Part shown: positions 10,849 to 28,523 of the stretch, piece after piece
How the letters are laid out: each line of letters starts with the position of its first letter
Position numbering within the stretch: position 1 is the stretch's first letter
NCBI GenBank assembly: GCA_036971475.1
Contig: JBAIZL010000006.1
Span: forward strand, 133,783,731-133,847,730
Source of the DNA: Prosapia bicincta
Lineage: Eukaryota > Arthropoda > Insecta > Hemiptera > Cercopidae
Direction: 5' to 3'
Length of the DNA: 64,000 nucleotides
Translations under genes and position numbers: made by a program
Notes under the pieces: generated by a model
What the model saw: only the letters and a program-made list of their open reading frames with translations
Database searches by the model: none
Told to the model about the DNA's origin: nothing

Positions 10849-11748
10849 TAAAAACTGTCAAGGATTTGAGCATAAAAATAAACAATAAGGAATCAATCAA
10901 GATGAGTCTTAAGAGAATCGATGTACTACGCGACGCCACTATCAAGATATTTACGGCCTTTCGAGATATTTACTGTCTTGAAACATTTTCAACAACTTCG
11001 TAAATGAAATAAAAACTCCAGCCCCAAAGAGGTTTCAAAATTTAATTTTAAAGTTTCAGTCAGAGGTTACGAATCCTAAGAAGGCTGTGAATAAAAGTGA
11101 AACAGAAACAAGTAACAAAATTAAAAACATTTATAGAAAAGATATTTCTCACGAGCCTGATGGGGAAAATAAATATTTCAGTAGTAAAGCTGAAGAGTTT
11201 ATAAAGGCTGTCAATAAGGTTGTCTCGGTGAGTATCATCTTGTTTTATATTTTCAAAGAATTTCATTGTTTTTTTAAAGTGATTTTTGTTGTTTTTCAGA
11301 ACTCGAAGGGTGTACTTTTGTGTTCTTACTAGTGTTCAAGTACTAGAAGAACTCTCCATTTTTAATTTTAAAAGAATTTCCAAAAAAACATATTTAGGCA
11401 CAAATTACTTAAAGATTAGAGTATCATAAATTCATGTTTTTTTGCTTTTTAATACGATTCAAACATTCCCAATATCCTTTTACATTTTTTCTGTAATTTA
11501 AACAATATACTTACCTATCTTTAACATTAAGCCAAAGTGACATAAAATGATGGCGTATAATTAAACCTTCTTCAAAGTGAACTTTAAACAAAAACTAATT
11601 AATTTTTACTTTCAGCTTATGAAATTGTTCAAAATAAATTGTTATCATATAATGTTACAGGAAGAAGATGCAGCCCAAAGGGAACTTCATATTGATACTT
11701 CGAAGGAAATAAAAGCAGATATTCAGAAGGCCAAGGAAGAGAGATTTT

Positions 11749-11750
<2 letters not shown>

Positions 11751-11828
<78 letters not shown>
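11751..11828 (+). repeat. (AT)n(GT)n microsatellite after exon 4 of copy A
   Basis: Begins within what should be the last codons of exon 4 and replaces the stop codon found in copies B and C. Confidence 0.95.
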
Positions 11829-11830
<2 letters not shown>

Positions 11831-12059
11831 GAAAATCCATAAAATGCAACACAATTGAAACTAAATCTGTTTATTTACGATATATTTTGGACTATTGTAA
11901 CAATTAAAAAATACCAATTTATATTTACTTATTACACTTTGATATTACTTGCGACCAGACTTTTTGTTAACTAAAGGTTGATAAATTAAACTTGGAGGAA
12001 ACATTTGCGTCTTACGATTTCTTCAGACTCGTATTTTGCTGCTAGGATTGCTGCAGTTG

Positions 12060-13452
12060 TGCATCTTAGGTACCAATTTTTGAAAGTTGAAGGACCAATG
12101 ATCTACAGCCAACAATCACCTGCACACAAACTAGAATGCCATATCGATAGAACTATTAGAAAATACATAAAACAAGACACACACACACACACACACACAA
12201 ATATAAAAAAACACAATAGATCTAGTAAACAAAATAAAGAACATTGAAATCCCTCATAACTCAACCCTAGCATCGTTTGACATCACAAACCTATTAACCA
12301 ATATCCCAGTGACAGAAACACTAAACATATTACGATATAATCTTAACTTAACAACCTTCCAGAAAAAATCACAAAAGATATCATACACATTTTTAACACC
12401 ATTACACAACAGAACTACTTCACTCACAACAATAAATATTACACACAGAAACAAAGCCTACCAAAGGGTTCACCGATTTCAAGCATTCTCGCAGAAATAA
12501 TGCTACAACACATAGAACATAATAAAATCATAAATAACAACAAACACGGAGATAAGATAATATATTGTCACAGATATTAGACGACATTATAATACTATAC
12601 CGAGGAAACATAAGACAATGCCAACAACTCAAAACACGTATAAACAAAATACACAAAAATATCCAGTTCAATGCAGAATTTGAAAACAACCAAACATTGA
12701 ATTTTTTAGACATCACCATTACAAAAAATCAAAACAAACATGAATTCAACATATACCGCAAGCCAACCATAACAGACACACTGACACACAAAACATCACA
12801 TCACCCAATGTAACATAAACACACAGCATTCAAACATTTACTACACAGACTAAACAAGATATCTATGTCCACAACTAACTACACAGAGGAACTAAACACA
12901 ATCAAATATTTAGCTCACAAAAATGGATATGACAATTATTTAATAGACAAAATACACAGAAAAATACTCTACCAGAACAGTAACAACTACACAAACAACA
13001 AAAACATGAACACAAAAAATTCATCACGCTCACATTCATAAACAAACTCACAAATAAAATAGCACACCAATTCAAAAAAGCAGGTTACAATGTAGTTTAC
13101 AGAACAACAAATAAAAGCCAAACGGCTATCAGACACAGCATTAATAACAGTACCAACACATACAAAAAACCCAGGAATATACAAACTACAATGCAACAAC
13201 TGCAATAAGTTCTATATTGGACAAATAGGTGGATCTTTCACCGAAAGATATAAAGAACACAAAAGCGCACTGCACACTACTATTGAATCCATCTTCGCAA
13301 ATCACCTCATGGACACTAAACACTCATGCAATAGAATGGAAAATAACAAGCGCACCCTCCCCACATGCAACAAAGGCCATAAATTAAACACACTAGAACA
13401 ATATGAAATATACAGACATAGCAACACAAAAAATGACATCCTATATGATTAA
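12060..13452 (+). pseudogene. Penelope-like element relic: RT plus GIY-YIG endonuclease
   Basis: Plus-strand frames give, in order: S-T-L-A-S-F-D-I-T-N-L with T-N-I-P-V-x-E-T (RT motif region, about 12258-12320), an R-Y-L-D-D-like active site broken by one missing base at about 12571-12590, D-D-I-I-I-L-Y-R-G-N and L-N-F-L-D-I-T-I-T-K (to 12800), and a C-terminal GIY-YIG nuclease starting at 13171 (PGIYKLQCNNCNKFYIGQ, then E-R-Y-K-E-H). It ends at TAA 13450-13452. Penelope-like elements use this RT and nuclease to insert into DNA. Stops at about 12500 and 12812 and frameshifts before 13140 show that it is dead. An (AC)n tract is inserted near 12177. The 5' end is not defined. Confidence 0.85.
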
Positions 13453-13559
13453 ACACTACAACAGATTTCTTACACACTCCTAAAACCAAAGGGTTATTTC
13501 GCCAAAAAGATGCCTTCAAAAGACTCATTCCCCCGGGAAATACGTACTCAATGGGTTAA

Positions 13560-13800
13560 ATTTCAGCAAGTTAGGTTTTTTTATAATAAAGTCCAGTGAC
13601 CTGTTCTCTGGCAGATTTTGGCGGGTCATTGCACAGTATCCTAGTTTGGCTAGGATAGGCCCTGTCAGAATTCTGTGCTTGCGGTGGGGTAAGGGTGGAG
13701 GCGGGACGGCCCAAGTGCGGCGAGGTGCGCGATCCGCTGCAGTATGTATCTTTCACACAGTTCAATTAAATATCTCACTTAATCTTGGATCCCCAAGTAA
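13560..13800. other. GC-richer island next to the Penelope-like relic
   Basis: About 200 bp with G/C blocks in AT-rich surroundings. It could be the 3' non-coding end of the Penelope-like relic or another repeat. No convincing protein. Confidence 0.3.
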
Positions 13801-14561
13801 ACTCTAAGACAATTCTTCCTGACTACCCCCCGTTATTTGCAACTCAACAGACAAAAAGATAAGAATCCGCTACCAGATTGATTAAACCATGCATACAATA
13901 GGGTTGAAGGTCATTATGTTCTTAAAATACGCGGCCAAACAATTTTTAAAAAAACTTTAGATATTTAGATATTCTCCTCTGCAGATCCCTTTTTTTATAA
14001 AGGCTTAATACATTCCCATAGACTTTGTCTCCTCCGCTCTTCTCAATCTTGCAATGCAAGGCTTTTTGCGAGTTCTGTTTTATTTGTTTTATTGATATCA
14101 CTTGGTAGCAAGTTTTAAAAAATATCAGTAAATGATTTTTCCAAGTGATATCAATATAAACAAATGTTAAGAAACCTCATTATATGCAACACAAAAATTG
14201 CAAGTTTTGTAATAACTAATTCCTTCTTACTGTTCAATTATTCTTGATAGACATTTGAATGACCAGCTACTTTGCTCTCAATATGCCTAAGTGATGAAAC
14301 CTTTTACGTCATAATGTTGTAGAGCAGGGAACCTTTATATATTATATTATATTAAATATGGTGATATGTTTTCTTGTATATATAGTTAATAAATTAAAAA
14401 TATTTCAAAAACAAGAATACTTTTAATGAATATATTTATTCAAAGCTTTTCGCCGATAAAATTGTATCAGCATCTTCAGGAAAATTTTTATCTAATAAAA
14501 CATTTTTACAAAATTAAATCATATGTACTACAAAGAATCATATGTTTATAAGTATTGCACT
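13801..14561. other. AT-rich spacer with the likely 3' flank of the second Penelope-like relic
   Basis: No gene seen. The part from about 14400 (CTTCAGGAAAA, repeated AT blocks) probably belongs to the non-coding end of the element at 14562-15130. Confidence 0.35.
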
Positions 14562-15130
14562 TCATGTAAATTTTCCTATAACATCAATGACTTTATAAAT
14601 AGTTTGGTACCTTAATCTCACTTGAATTTGTTCATCAATTAATTTGTTTTTAACTTTATGCTTATAAATTTCGAATGTTTCAAATATATTCATTTTTAAT
14701 CCTTTATTTAATTCTTTTATTAATTTCATACTTTCTATTTCCGGAAACTCATGTCCATTATTAATACAATGCGTAGCTAAATTGGATTTGTATATTTTTG
14801 GTTTGATATAAGCGTTTAAATGTTCTTTGTATCTTTCTTTTAAATTCTTTTTTTGTTTGTCCTACATATAATTTATTACAAGTTTGACATTTTATATTAT
14901 ATACTCCATTTCTTTCGTGCATATTATTTTGATTTTTGTTATTGTTTATTAAATTTTTAATTTTATTATCAGTTTTATATGTAATTTGTAAATTTGTTTC
15001 TTTAAATAATCTTGTAATTTTATTTATTTCGTTACCAGTGAATGTAAAAGTTGTCCAAATATTTTCTCTCTTATTAGGTACAAAGTTATTTTCGAGTTTC
15101 TGTTTTCTTATTATATTATTATTTAATTTA
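14562..15130 (-). pseudogene. Second Penelope-like relic: GIY-YIG C-terminus
   Basis: On the minus strand, an N-G-V-Y-N-I-K-C-Q-T-C-N-K-L-Y-V-G-Q-T stretch (complement of about 14860-14910) is a GIY-YIG nuclease motif. After one frameshift it is followed by E-R-Y-K-E-H-L-N, an L-A-T-H-C-I-N-N-G-H-E-F block and a terminal stretch ending in a TGA at 14562-14564. Only the C-terminal part is present. It is oriented opposite to the relic at 12060-13452 and differs strongly in sequence, so it is a different family member. The segmental duplication starts just to its right. Confidence 0.78.
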
Positions 15131-16011
15131 TCTATAGTTTTCTGTTATATCCATTTTTTCTTATTAGATTATTATTTAATTTATCTATAGTTTTTCTTTT
15201 ATATCCAATGGATATATCTTTTCTTATATCCTTATGGATATACGGCCCTTATGAATCCTAATAACTTGTTTTTTTTTAAAATAATTTCCCTGTAGGCCTA
15301 TTTACATAATTATTTCATACATAATGGTAAACTTCAGAAATAATTCGCTATAAAACCGATGAAATTTTAGATGCAAAATATAGAGATGAAGAAAACACTG
15401 TTGGTCCCAGAGTGGTTATTAATTTGATTTTAGAGTCCGAAAAGATTGCTTATAGTAAAATGTGTCTATGTTAGTTTGTTTACCATTAAAAAAAAAAAAT
15501 TAAATAACATATTCGATATCTCATAACAACAAGATGCATTCCTAGATGCGATACCTTGGAAATACACCATGGAAAACTACATGAACTTTTACTTGTTAAT
15601 GCAAGCAATTAACATTTGCGAAGTAAGAAACTTAGGGCAAAAACAATTCTAAAATTATATGTTTATTTTATAGAAACATCATCGAAAAAGCTTAAGGATT
15701 CTCATATTCACAAAGAAATGGAAATAGAACAATATGACATTCAATACCCTTTCAGATACGTACTATGTATTTATTATAGTATAATGGATACATAGGTTTC
15801 GGATAAATTTGGTTATTTATTATAAAATACTGCATATATAGATTTCCGATATAATAGTTATTTATTAAATTATAATGGATACTTTGGCTACATTACAGTT
15901 AGTATAATGGATACACAGATAGTTATATATTATAGTATGGATATATAGGTCCCAGGTATACTATGTAATTGAATACGGGTACATGGTTTAGCAAATAATA
16001 GCAATATATTG

Positions 16012-20506
<4,495 letters not shown>

Positions 20507-20540
20507 GATGTCTAGAAGATCAATGGTGCCTTCTCCTGCC

Positions 20541-20562
20541 ACTACACGTATATATATATCTC
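20541..20562 (-). promoter_or_regulatory. TATA box of copy B
   Basis: Minus-strand GATATATATATAC at 20549-20561 lies 43-55 nt upstream of the ATG and is conserved as CTATATATAC at the same distance in copy C. If it is used, the 5' untranslated leader would be only about 15-25 nt. Confidence 0.55.
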
Positions 20563-21356
20563 TAGTCAGAATAGACCGCCACGCCTAACGAGATTATCAT
20601 TAACCACGCCCTAATAAAATATAACCATTAAATTAGGAATTCTAATAAATTGAACAATAGCAATTATTGAATTCTGATTTAATGGCATCAATTAAAATTA
20701 TTCATACTGCGATCTTTTTTCTGCTTTTACAAATCTTAACAGAAAATGTCTTCACTACTCTTGTGTATGGGTGTAAAGTGAAAGGCTTATATGAATATTC
20801 TTTAAAAAAACTCAGTAACTTTATGTGTTTGTATCTTACAGTAATATCGCATTCAATATTTCCTAATATAATAAATGCTTAAAGTAAATATTAAATTTTT
20901 CCCAAAATATGATTAGGAAATATAATGAATGTTTTTAAAAATATGTTATTTTTAATTTTTAGAATTTTTTCAAAAGAGTTAGATCCATGCTTTGTTATTC
21001 TGTCACACAAATTTACTTCTCTTAATCCCAAGTATATATCTTCTTATTTAAACTGTAGGATTGATATAATACACTCCATCTTCCTCAGGGCACAATGGAA
21101 ACGTATTATCCATTAGAAATACTCACTTGCAACACAGTGAGGGGAATTAATTTTAAAATAAATTAACTTCTTCTTAGGTGTCTACGTTTTCAATAACTTT
21201 AACCATATGAAATTATTCAAAGAAATTTTACCGATAATTTCTTTCACTTCTTTCAGTAAAATGTATATAAATACCTGCAAATCTATTTGATTCTATCTTT
21301 AATTGAGCTACAACTTTTTTACTCAAAATACTTGTTTATACGTTAGTATTTACTCT

Positions 21357-24300
21357 TGTCTATTGTAGCAATGATGTGTCATATTGCCAACTGAATCCGT
21401 AAGTGTGTCTATAGTAGCCTGGGTGTTTGTTATATACAGAACAGGCATTACAGGAGATGTGTCATATTGCCAACTGAATCCGTAAGTGTGTCTATAGAAG
21501 CCCTGGCCGTTTGTTATATACAGGACAGGCATCACAGGAGATGTGTCATATTGCCAACTGAATCCGTAAGTGTGTCTATAGTAGCCCTGGCCGTTTGTTA
21601 TATACAGGACAGGCATTACAGGAGATGTGTCATATTGCCAACTGAATCCGTAAGTGTGTCTATTGTAGCCTGGGTGTTTGTAATATACAGGACAGGCATT
21701 ACAGGAGATGTGTCATATTGCCAACTGAATCCGTAAGTGTGGCTGTAGTAGCCCTGGACGTTTGTTATATACAGGACAGGCATTACAGGAGATGTGTCAT
21801 ATTGCCAACTGAATCCGTAAGTGTGTCTATAGTAGCCTGGGTGTTTGTTATATACAGGACAGGCATTACAGGAGATGTGTCATATTGCAACTGAATCCGT
21901 AAGTGTGTCTATAGAAGCCCTGGCCGTTTGTTATATACAGGACAGGCATCACAGGAGATGTGTCATATTGCCAACTGAATCCGTAAGTGTGTCTATAGTA
22001 GCCCTGGCCGTTTGTTATATACAGGACAGGCATTACAGGAGATGTGTCATATTGCCAACTGAATCCGTAAGTGTGTCTATAGAAGCCCTGGCCGTTTGTT
22101 ATATACAGGACAGACATCACAGGAGATGTGTCATATTGCCAACTGAATCCGTAAGTGTGTCTATAGTAGCCCTGGCCGTTTGTTATATACCGGACAGGCA
22201 TTACAGGAGATGTGTCATATTGCCAACTGAATCCGTAAGTGTGTCTATAGTAGCCCTGGCCGTTTGTTATATACAGGACAGGCATTACAGGAGATATGTC
22301 ATATTGCCAACTGAATCCGTAAGTGTGGCTATATTAGCAATGGCCGTTTGTTAAATACAGGACAGACATTACATGAGATGTGTCATATTGCCAGCTGAAT
22401 CCGTAATTGTGTCTATAGTAGCCCTGGCCGTTTGTTATATACAGGACAGGCATTACATAAGATGTGTCATATTGCCAACTGAATCCGTAAGTGTGTCTAT
22501 AGTAGCCCTGGGCGTTTGTTATATACAGGACAGGCATTACATGAGCTGTGTCATATTGCCAACTGAAGTCGTAAGTGTGACTATAGTAGCAATGGCCGTT
22601 TGTTATATACAGGACAGGCATTACAGGAGATATGTCATATTGCCAACTGAATCCGTAAGTGTGGCTATAGTAGCCCTGGCGTTTGTTATATACAGGACAG
22701 GCATTACAGGAGATGTGTCATATTGCCAACTGAATCCGTAAGTGTGTCTATAGTAGCCCTGGCCGTTTGTTATATACAGGACAGGCATTACAGTAGATAT
22801 GTCATATTGCCAACTGAATCCGTAAGTGTGGCTATAGTAGCAATGGCCGTTTGTTATATACAGGACAGGCATTACAGGAGATATGTCATATTGCCAACTG
22901 AATCCATAAGTTTGTCTATAGTAGCCCTGACCGTTTGTTATATACAGGACGGGCGTTATAGGAGATGTGTAATATTGTCAACTGAATCCATAAGTGTGAC
23001 TATAATAGCCCTGGCCGTTTGTTATATACAGGACAGTCATTACAAGAGATGTGTCATATTGCCAACTGAATCCGTAAGTGTGTCTATAGTAGCCCTGGCC
23101 GTTTGTTATATACAGGACAGGCATTACAGGAGATGTGTCATGTTGCCAACTGAATCCGTAAGTGTGACTATAGTAGCCCTGGCCGTTTGTTATATACAGG
23201 ACAGGCATCAAAGGAGATGTGTCATATTGCCAACTGAATCCGTAAGTGTGTCTATAGTAGCACTGGCCGTTTGTTATATACAGGACAGGCATTACAGGAG
23301 ATGTGTCATATTGCCAACTGAATCCGTAAGTGTGTCTATAGTAGCCATGGCCGTTTGTTATATACAGGACAGGCATTACAGGAGATGTATCATATTGCCA
23401 ACTGAATCCGTAAGTGTGTCTATAGTAGCCCTGGACGTTTGTTATATACAGGACAGGCATTACAGGAGATGTGTCATATTGCCAACTGAATCCGTAAGTG
23501 TGATTATAGTAGCCCTGGCTGTTTGTTATATACAGGACAGGCATTACAGGAGATGTGTCATATTGCCAACTGAATCCGTAAGTGTGTCTATAGTAGCCCT
23601 GGCCGTTTGTTATATACAGGACAGGCATTACAGGAGATGTGTCATGTTGCCAACTGAATCCGTAAGTGTGTCTATAGTAGCCCTGGCCGTTTGTTATATA
23701 CAGGACAGGCATTACAGGAGATGTGTCATGTTGCCAACTGAATCCGTAAGTGTGACTATAGTAGCCCTGGCCGTTTGTTATATACAGGACAGGCATCACA
23801 GGAGATGTGTCATATTGCCAACTGTAAGTGTGACCATAGTAGCCCTGGCAGTTTGTTATATACAGGACAGGCATTACAGGAGATGTGTCATATTGCCAAC
23901 TGAATCCGTAAGTGTGTTTATAGTAGCCCTGGCCGTTTGTTATATACAGGACAGGCATTACAGGAGATGTGTCATATTGCCAACTGAATCCGTAAGTGTG
24001 TCTATAGTAGCACTGGGCGTTTGTTATATACAGGACAGGCATTACAGGAGATGTGTCATATTGCCAACTGAATCCGTAAGTGTGTCTATAGTAGCCCTGG
24101 TCGTTTGTTATATACAGGACAGGCATTACAGGAGATGTGTCATATTGCCAACTGAATCCGTAAGTGTGTCTATAGTAGCACTGGCCATTTGTTATATACA
24201 GGACAGGCATTACAGGAGATGTGTCATATTGCCAACTGAATCCGTAAGTGTGTCTATAGTAGCCTGGGTGTTTGTTATATACAGGACAGGCATTACAGGA

Positions 24301-25250
24301 GATATGTCATATTGCCAACTGAATCCGTAAGTGTGTCTATAGTAGCCCTGGGCGTTTGTTATATACAGGACAGACATTACATGAGATGTGTCATATTGCC
24401 AACTGAATCCGTAAGTGTGTCTATAGTAGCCCTGGCCGTTTGTTATATACAGGACAGGCATTACATGAGATGTGTCATATTGCCAACTGAATCCGTAAGT
24501 GTGTCTATAGTAGCCCTGGGCGTTTGTTATATACAGGACAGGCATTACATGAGATGTGTCATATTGCCAACTGAATCCGTAAGTGTGACTATAGTAGCAA
24601 TGGCCGTTTGTTATATACAGGACAGGCATTACAGGAGATGTGTCATATTGCCAACTGAATCCGTAAGTGTGTCTATAGTAGCCCTGGCCGTTTGTTATAT
24701 ACAGGACAGGCATTACAGTAGATATGTCATATTGCCAACTGAATCCGTAAGTGTGGCTATAGTAGCAATGGCCGTTTTTTATATACAGGACAGGCATTAC
24801 AGGAGATATGTCATATTGTCAACTAAATCCGTAAGTGTGACTATAATAGCCCTGGCAGTTTGTTATATACAGGACAGGCATTACAGGAGATGTGTCATAT
24901 TGCCAACTGAATCCGTAAGTGTGACTATAGTAGCCCTGGCCGTTTGTTATATACAGGACAGGCATTACAGGAGATGTGTCATATTGCCAACTGAATCCGT
25001 ACGTGTGTCTATAGTAGCAATGGCCGTTTGTAATATACAGGACAGGCATTACAGGAGATGTGTCATATTGCCAACTGAATCCGTAAGTGTGGCTGTAGTA
25101 GCCCTGGCCGTTTGTTATATACAGGACAGGCATTACAGGAGATGAGTCATATTGCCAACTGAATCCGTAAGTGTGTCTATAGTAGCAATGGCCGTTTGTT
25201 ATATACAGGACAGGCATTACAGGAGATGTGTCATATTGCCAACTGAATCA
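21357..25250. repeat. 84-bp satellite array, about 46 monomers
   Basis: The unit, read from GATGTGTCATATTGCCAACT through GTTTGTTATATACAGGACAG, is 84 bp and is repeated for 3.9 kb. Because 84 is divisible by 3, long frames stay open on both strands (535 aa on plus at 22723-24330, 410 aa on minus at 22978-24210). Variants recur in runs, for example AGCAATGGCC for AGCCCTGGCC, ACATGAGATG for ACAGGAGATG, and a 1-bp deleted AGCCTGGGTG. This suggests higher-order amplification. It abuts the right end of the segmental duplication but is absent from the other copy. Confidence 0.96.
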
Positions 25251-27789
25251 ATGTGTCTATTAATGTATCTATGCATAATGTATATGTTCCTATTACTCAA
25301 ACCTATCTCTACCTTACAATCTAAAACTAGGGTTATTGAATACAGATAAAATTAGACCGAGAGACTAATAATTTTCTTCGAAAATAAAAGTAGAAAATTA
25401 TTTCATTTATCACAAGTGAGAAGTGAATGTTTCATTTATCACTTCTGCAGCTTATATCAACGTACTACAACTTATTTAAATATTATTATGTTTGACTATT
25501 TTGTTTTGTCTTATTTTTCCATTAATTATTTATCATTGTCATTACAATTTCACCATTACGGATTGTAGCTGTCACAACAGTAATGAAAATATGACTCAAT
25601 GACCACGAGCTGTTATTTTATTGGTTCTTCTAAAATTTTGATTGTTATCAGGACATTTTCAATGTTCACAAATAGAACCAGAGCTTAATCCTGATCCTGT
25701 ATTTCAAACTTGTAACATCAATGTTAAAATAACAGATCTTGGAAATGCAAGTTGGGTGGTAAGTGATATTCTATAAAAACTGTTTTTGTTAAAATGCATT
25801 AAGGTAATATTATTTGTTTCAACTTAACGAATTTCTCTACTTATAATAAGAGTAAATTTATGAAAACACTTACTGAGACATGACAGATTTAATTGCACAA
25901 AGCCGTCTTCGTAAAGATTCTATCTGCTGAGACATCATTGAGACACTGATTAAGATCGCTTATTGCAATAAAAACCACTATATCTAAATACGTTTGTCAA
26001 AAACTGACTTAGGTTTTAGGTCCTACAGGTTGTTAATTTCTCAAGTTCAATCGTAAACATTTTGACAATTGTCATGTACAACGAAATCTTCAAAAGTTGA
26101 AAATAATAATTTTTTTATTTCAACATATGAATGTTTGTTCTATTGGAAAATATTCATAGGAATTTAAGTAAATGCTAATGCATTGAAATAGTATGAATAA
26201 TTCAGGAGGTTCTTTAGCAAGAAAATATTTTGTTTTACGACAAAGACTCAACTTTAAGTTAATCAGTATTATTTCGTTTTATATAAACTCTATATTTAAA
26301 ATTTGTCTCAAAAGAAAATGTTTTGTTTTAACCTTGTTTACCATCACAGGGACTATTAATTAAATACATATGGTTGATTTGCGAATCAGGTACCACAAAT
26401 CAACCGTATTTATTTAAACGAAAAGGTTTTATTTTGTTTCTTACTTAGTGAGTAATTAAGAAGTAAGAAGCTTAGTATCTTCAGACCAAAAACTACGTGA
26501 AAACACTTTTTCCAAAATGTCATTTCACTGAAAAAGCTTACTTGCTACTGATGGCTTTTACTCAAGGTTGCAGGAGTGATATTTAACAGTATGGTGGTGT
26601 AAGGTAGGTTGTGTACTTCGGCAATCAGGTTTTGTCAATGAAACAACACTTTCGAAACACATCAGTATAGTAAGTAGATTAGACTTTCACTAGTTTTTTG
26701 AAAACAAGTATTTATTATATAATTAGTGAAGTTAATATGGATACAATAAATAACTTCAATTGCGAATATTCTGGGTAGTGGACCCAGAACATGTCTAGTC
26801 TGTTTACTGCAAAAATTACATGGTATAAAATTTGGTTTGTGCTGTACACCAGACACAGTTTGCTATATACCAGACCTATATGTTATTAAAATATTTTGGA
26901 ATTATTTGCCAATCATTGAGGGGTTAAACCAACAAAAACAATTTTGCACAATCTAGGTCATATAAAATAAATATCATCAGACACATTTGGGAGATAAATG
27001 GAAAAAAGGGATACTTGTTAATAAACAAGAGAAAGGGGAATCAAACAATGAAGAAGTGTGGAACTCTCAAATTGACAACAGTCATGACTTCCTTGGAGCA
27101 CACTTGGCAAAATATAAATATTTAATTAAATCAAAAAACCCAGGATTGCATTATGCATGTGACAATCTCTTACAATTAAATTAGTAAGAACAAAGCTAGA
27201 CAGGAAGATCATTGCAAAATATAGTGTGATCTTATAACTTCTTTAAAGAAGCTTACCCATATTATAATTACTCTAGCTGGTATTTTATAAGAGTCCTTTA
27301 AAGTGATCAAGGGGAAAATGATCTATTGTACATATATTCACATTCCTCAACTTAGTTCAACGAAAGTGCCTAGAAATAAGCACTAATTACTAAAAATTTG
27401 AAGCAACGCTTTACACTTGTAATAAATTTTAAATATTTCCTACTGGGTTAGTTCTTCGTTCGTTTCACACTTTTGCAGTTATTCATAGAATATATTCTTG
27501 TACTGTTAGATACAGTGGTTGATATAATTATAACTCCTGATATTACGATGATCTGTACCGTGCACAACACAGCTAAGTTTTCTCCTAAATAGGTTTCTTG
27601 TAATGATTTTGTTAACTATTTAGGATTGAAACTGATAATTATTCGTTATTGTGTGTTTATACTACTACTGTTTATGTTATATTATGTGAGATGTAACACC
27701 ACTAAACAAACTGAAATAACCTTATAGAAAAGAAAAAGTTAATCGTTATAAAAACTGCGTAATTTCCCTTGTACCTGTTTATGTAAAAA
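25251..27789. other. AT-rich intergenic sequence
   Basis: No supported gene. The ORFs are short and without recognisable motifs. Confidence 0.5.
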
Positions 27790-28336
27790 AAAATCTATCT
27801 CAAAAAAGCAGAGTTCAAGGGTATCAATATACAACAAGCTATTGGTATATAACCAAATCCTCAAACCGGTTTGGCCGTATGGTATACAGCTTTGGGGCTG
27901 TGCCAGCAAATGTCACATACAAGGGATACAACGCTTCCAGAACAAAGTACTAAGAAACATCGCCAACGCTCCTTGGTATGTGCGTAACAGTGACTTGCAT
28001 TGCGATCTTGGTGTACCCATGGTCGAGGAAGTCATAAAACAGAACGCCATCAAACACGTAAATCGGCTCACTCAACACGAAAATCCTGAGGCACTGAGAC
28101 TTCTCGACAACAACCACCTGACAATACGACTCAAAAGGACAAAACCATTTGAACTCGTTGAACGACAAGAGTGACAACAATACTCTTCCTCACGCCGGTT
28201 GGCTTCCAACATCAAACAAGATACAATAGAAATCAATGGATTCTTTGTAATAAAAGCTAAAATCTAATTATCAAATGTAAATTAATGGTTGGTCAGAAAT
28301 GACCAGTTTTAATAAAAAAAAAAAAAAAAAAAAAAA
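27790..28336 (+). mobile_element. 5'-truncated Jockey-like non-LTR retrotransposon with poly-A tail
   Basis: The plus-strand frame 27842-28174 encodes 110 residues typical of the C-terminus of Jockey-clade reverse transcriptases: an L-K-P-V-W-P-Y-G-I-Q-L-W-G-C-A-S motif, then a Q-R-F-Q-N-K-V-L-R block, a P-W-Y-V-R-N block, D-L-G-V-P and a basic R-L-K-R-T-K-P tail. It is followed by an untranslated part and a run of about 20 A ending at 28336. This structure is the usual result of incomplete target-primed reverse transcription. The RT catalytic part is absent. Confidence 0.85.
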
Positions 28337-28443
28337 GCAGAAGAGAGAAATTTCCCTGTATTTCCCCCACATGATTTCATAATGCAACTTTCTATGTAAA
28401 TTAGCAGGTATCGAAATTTGGTCATTTGAAGGCTACCCGGTGT

Positions 28444-28446
<3 letters not shown>

Positions 28447-28521
<75 letters not shown>
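28447..28521. repeat. (AT)n microsatellite
   Basis: Uninterrupted AT run of about 74 bp. Confidence 0.97.

Positions 28522-28523
<2 letters not shown>

Larger units (their letters stand above)
5518..11750 (+). pseudogene. Gene-family copy A: disrupted secreted-protein pseudogene
   Basis: This is a diverged third member of the family of the intact genes at 16012-20506 and 36399-40903, on the opposite strand. Recognisable parts are exon 2 at 5518-5603, exon 3 in two pieces (5846 to about 6116, and about 10849-11227) and exon 4 at 11661-11750. Exon 2 is 86 instead of 87 nt and has an in-frame TAA after seven codons. Exon 3 keeps the acceptor TTTCAG and the M-R-R-N-L-L-E-K-K-L start but is cut by the LOA-like element. 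About 110 bp of exon is missing at the insertion, and about 100 bp more is missing near 10960. The donor GTGAGTATC at 11228 and the exon 4 acceptor are conserved. The stop of exon 4 is lost into an (AT)n(GT)n tract. Exon 1 was not found. Confidence 0.85.

Noticed and set aside
22723..24330. 535-aa ORF on the plus strand (and 410-aa ORF on the minus strand)
   Set aside because: Entirely inside the 84-bp satellite. The openness follows from the unit length being a multiple of three. There are no splice or start context and no recognisable domain.
26987..27184. 65-aa ORF
   Set aside because: Lys/Asn-rich short frame with no recognisable feature. Chance is sufficient.
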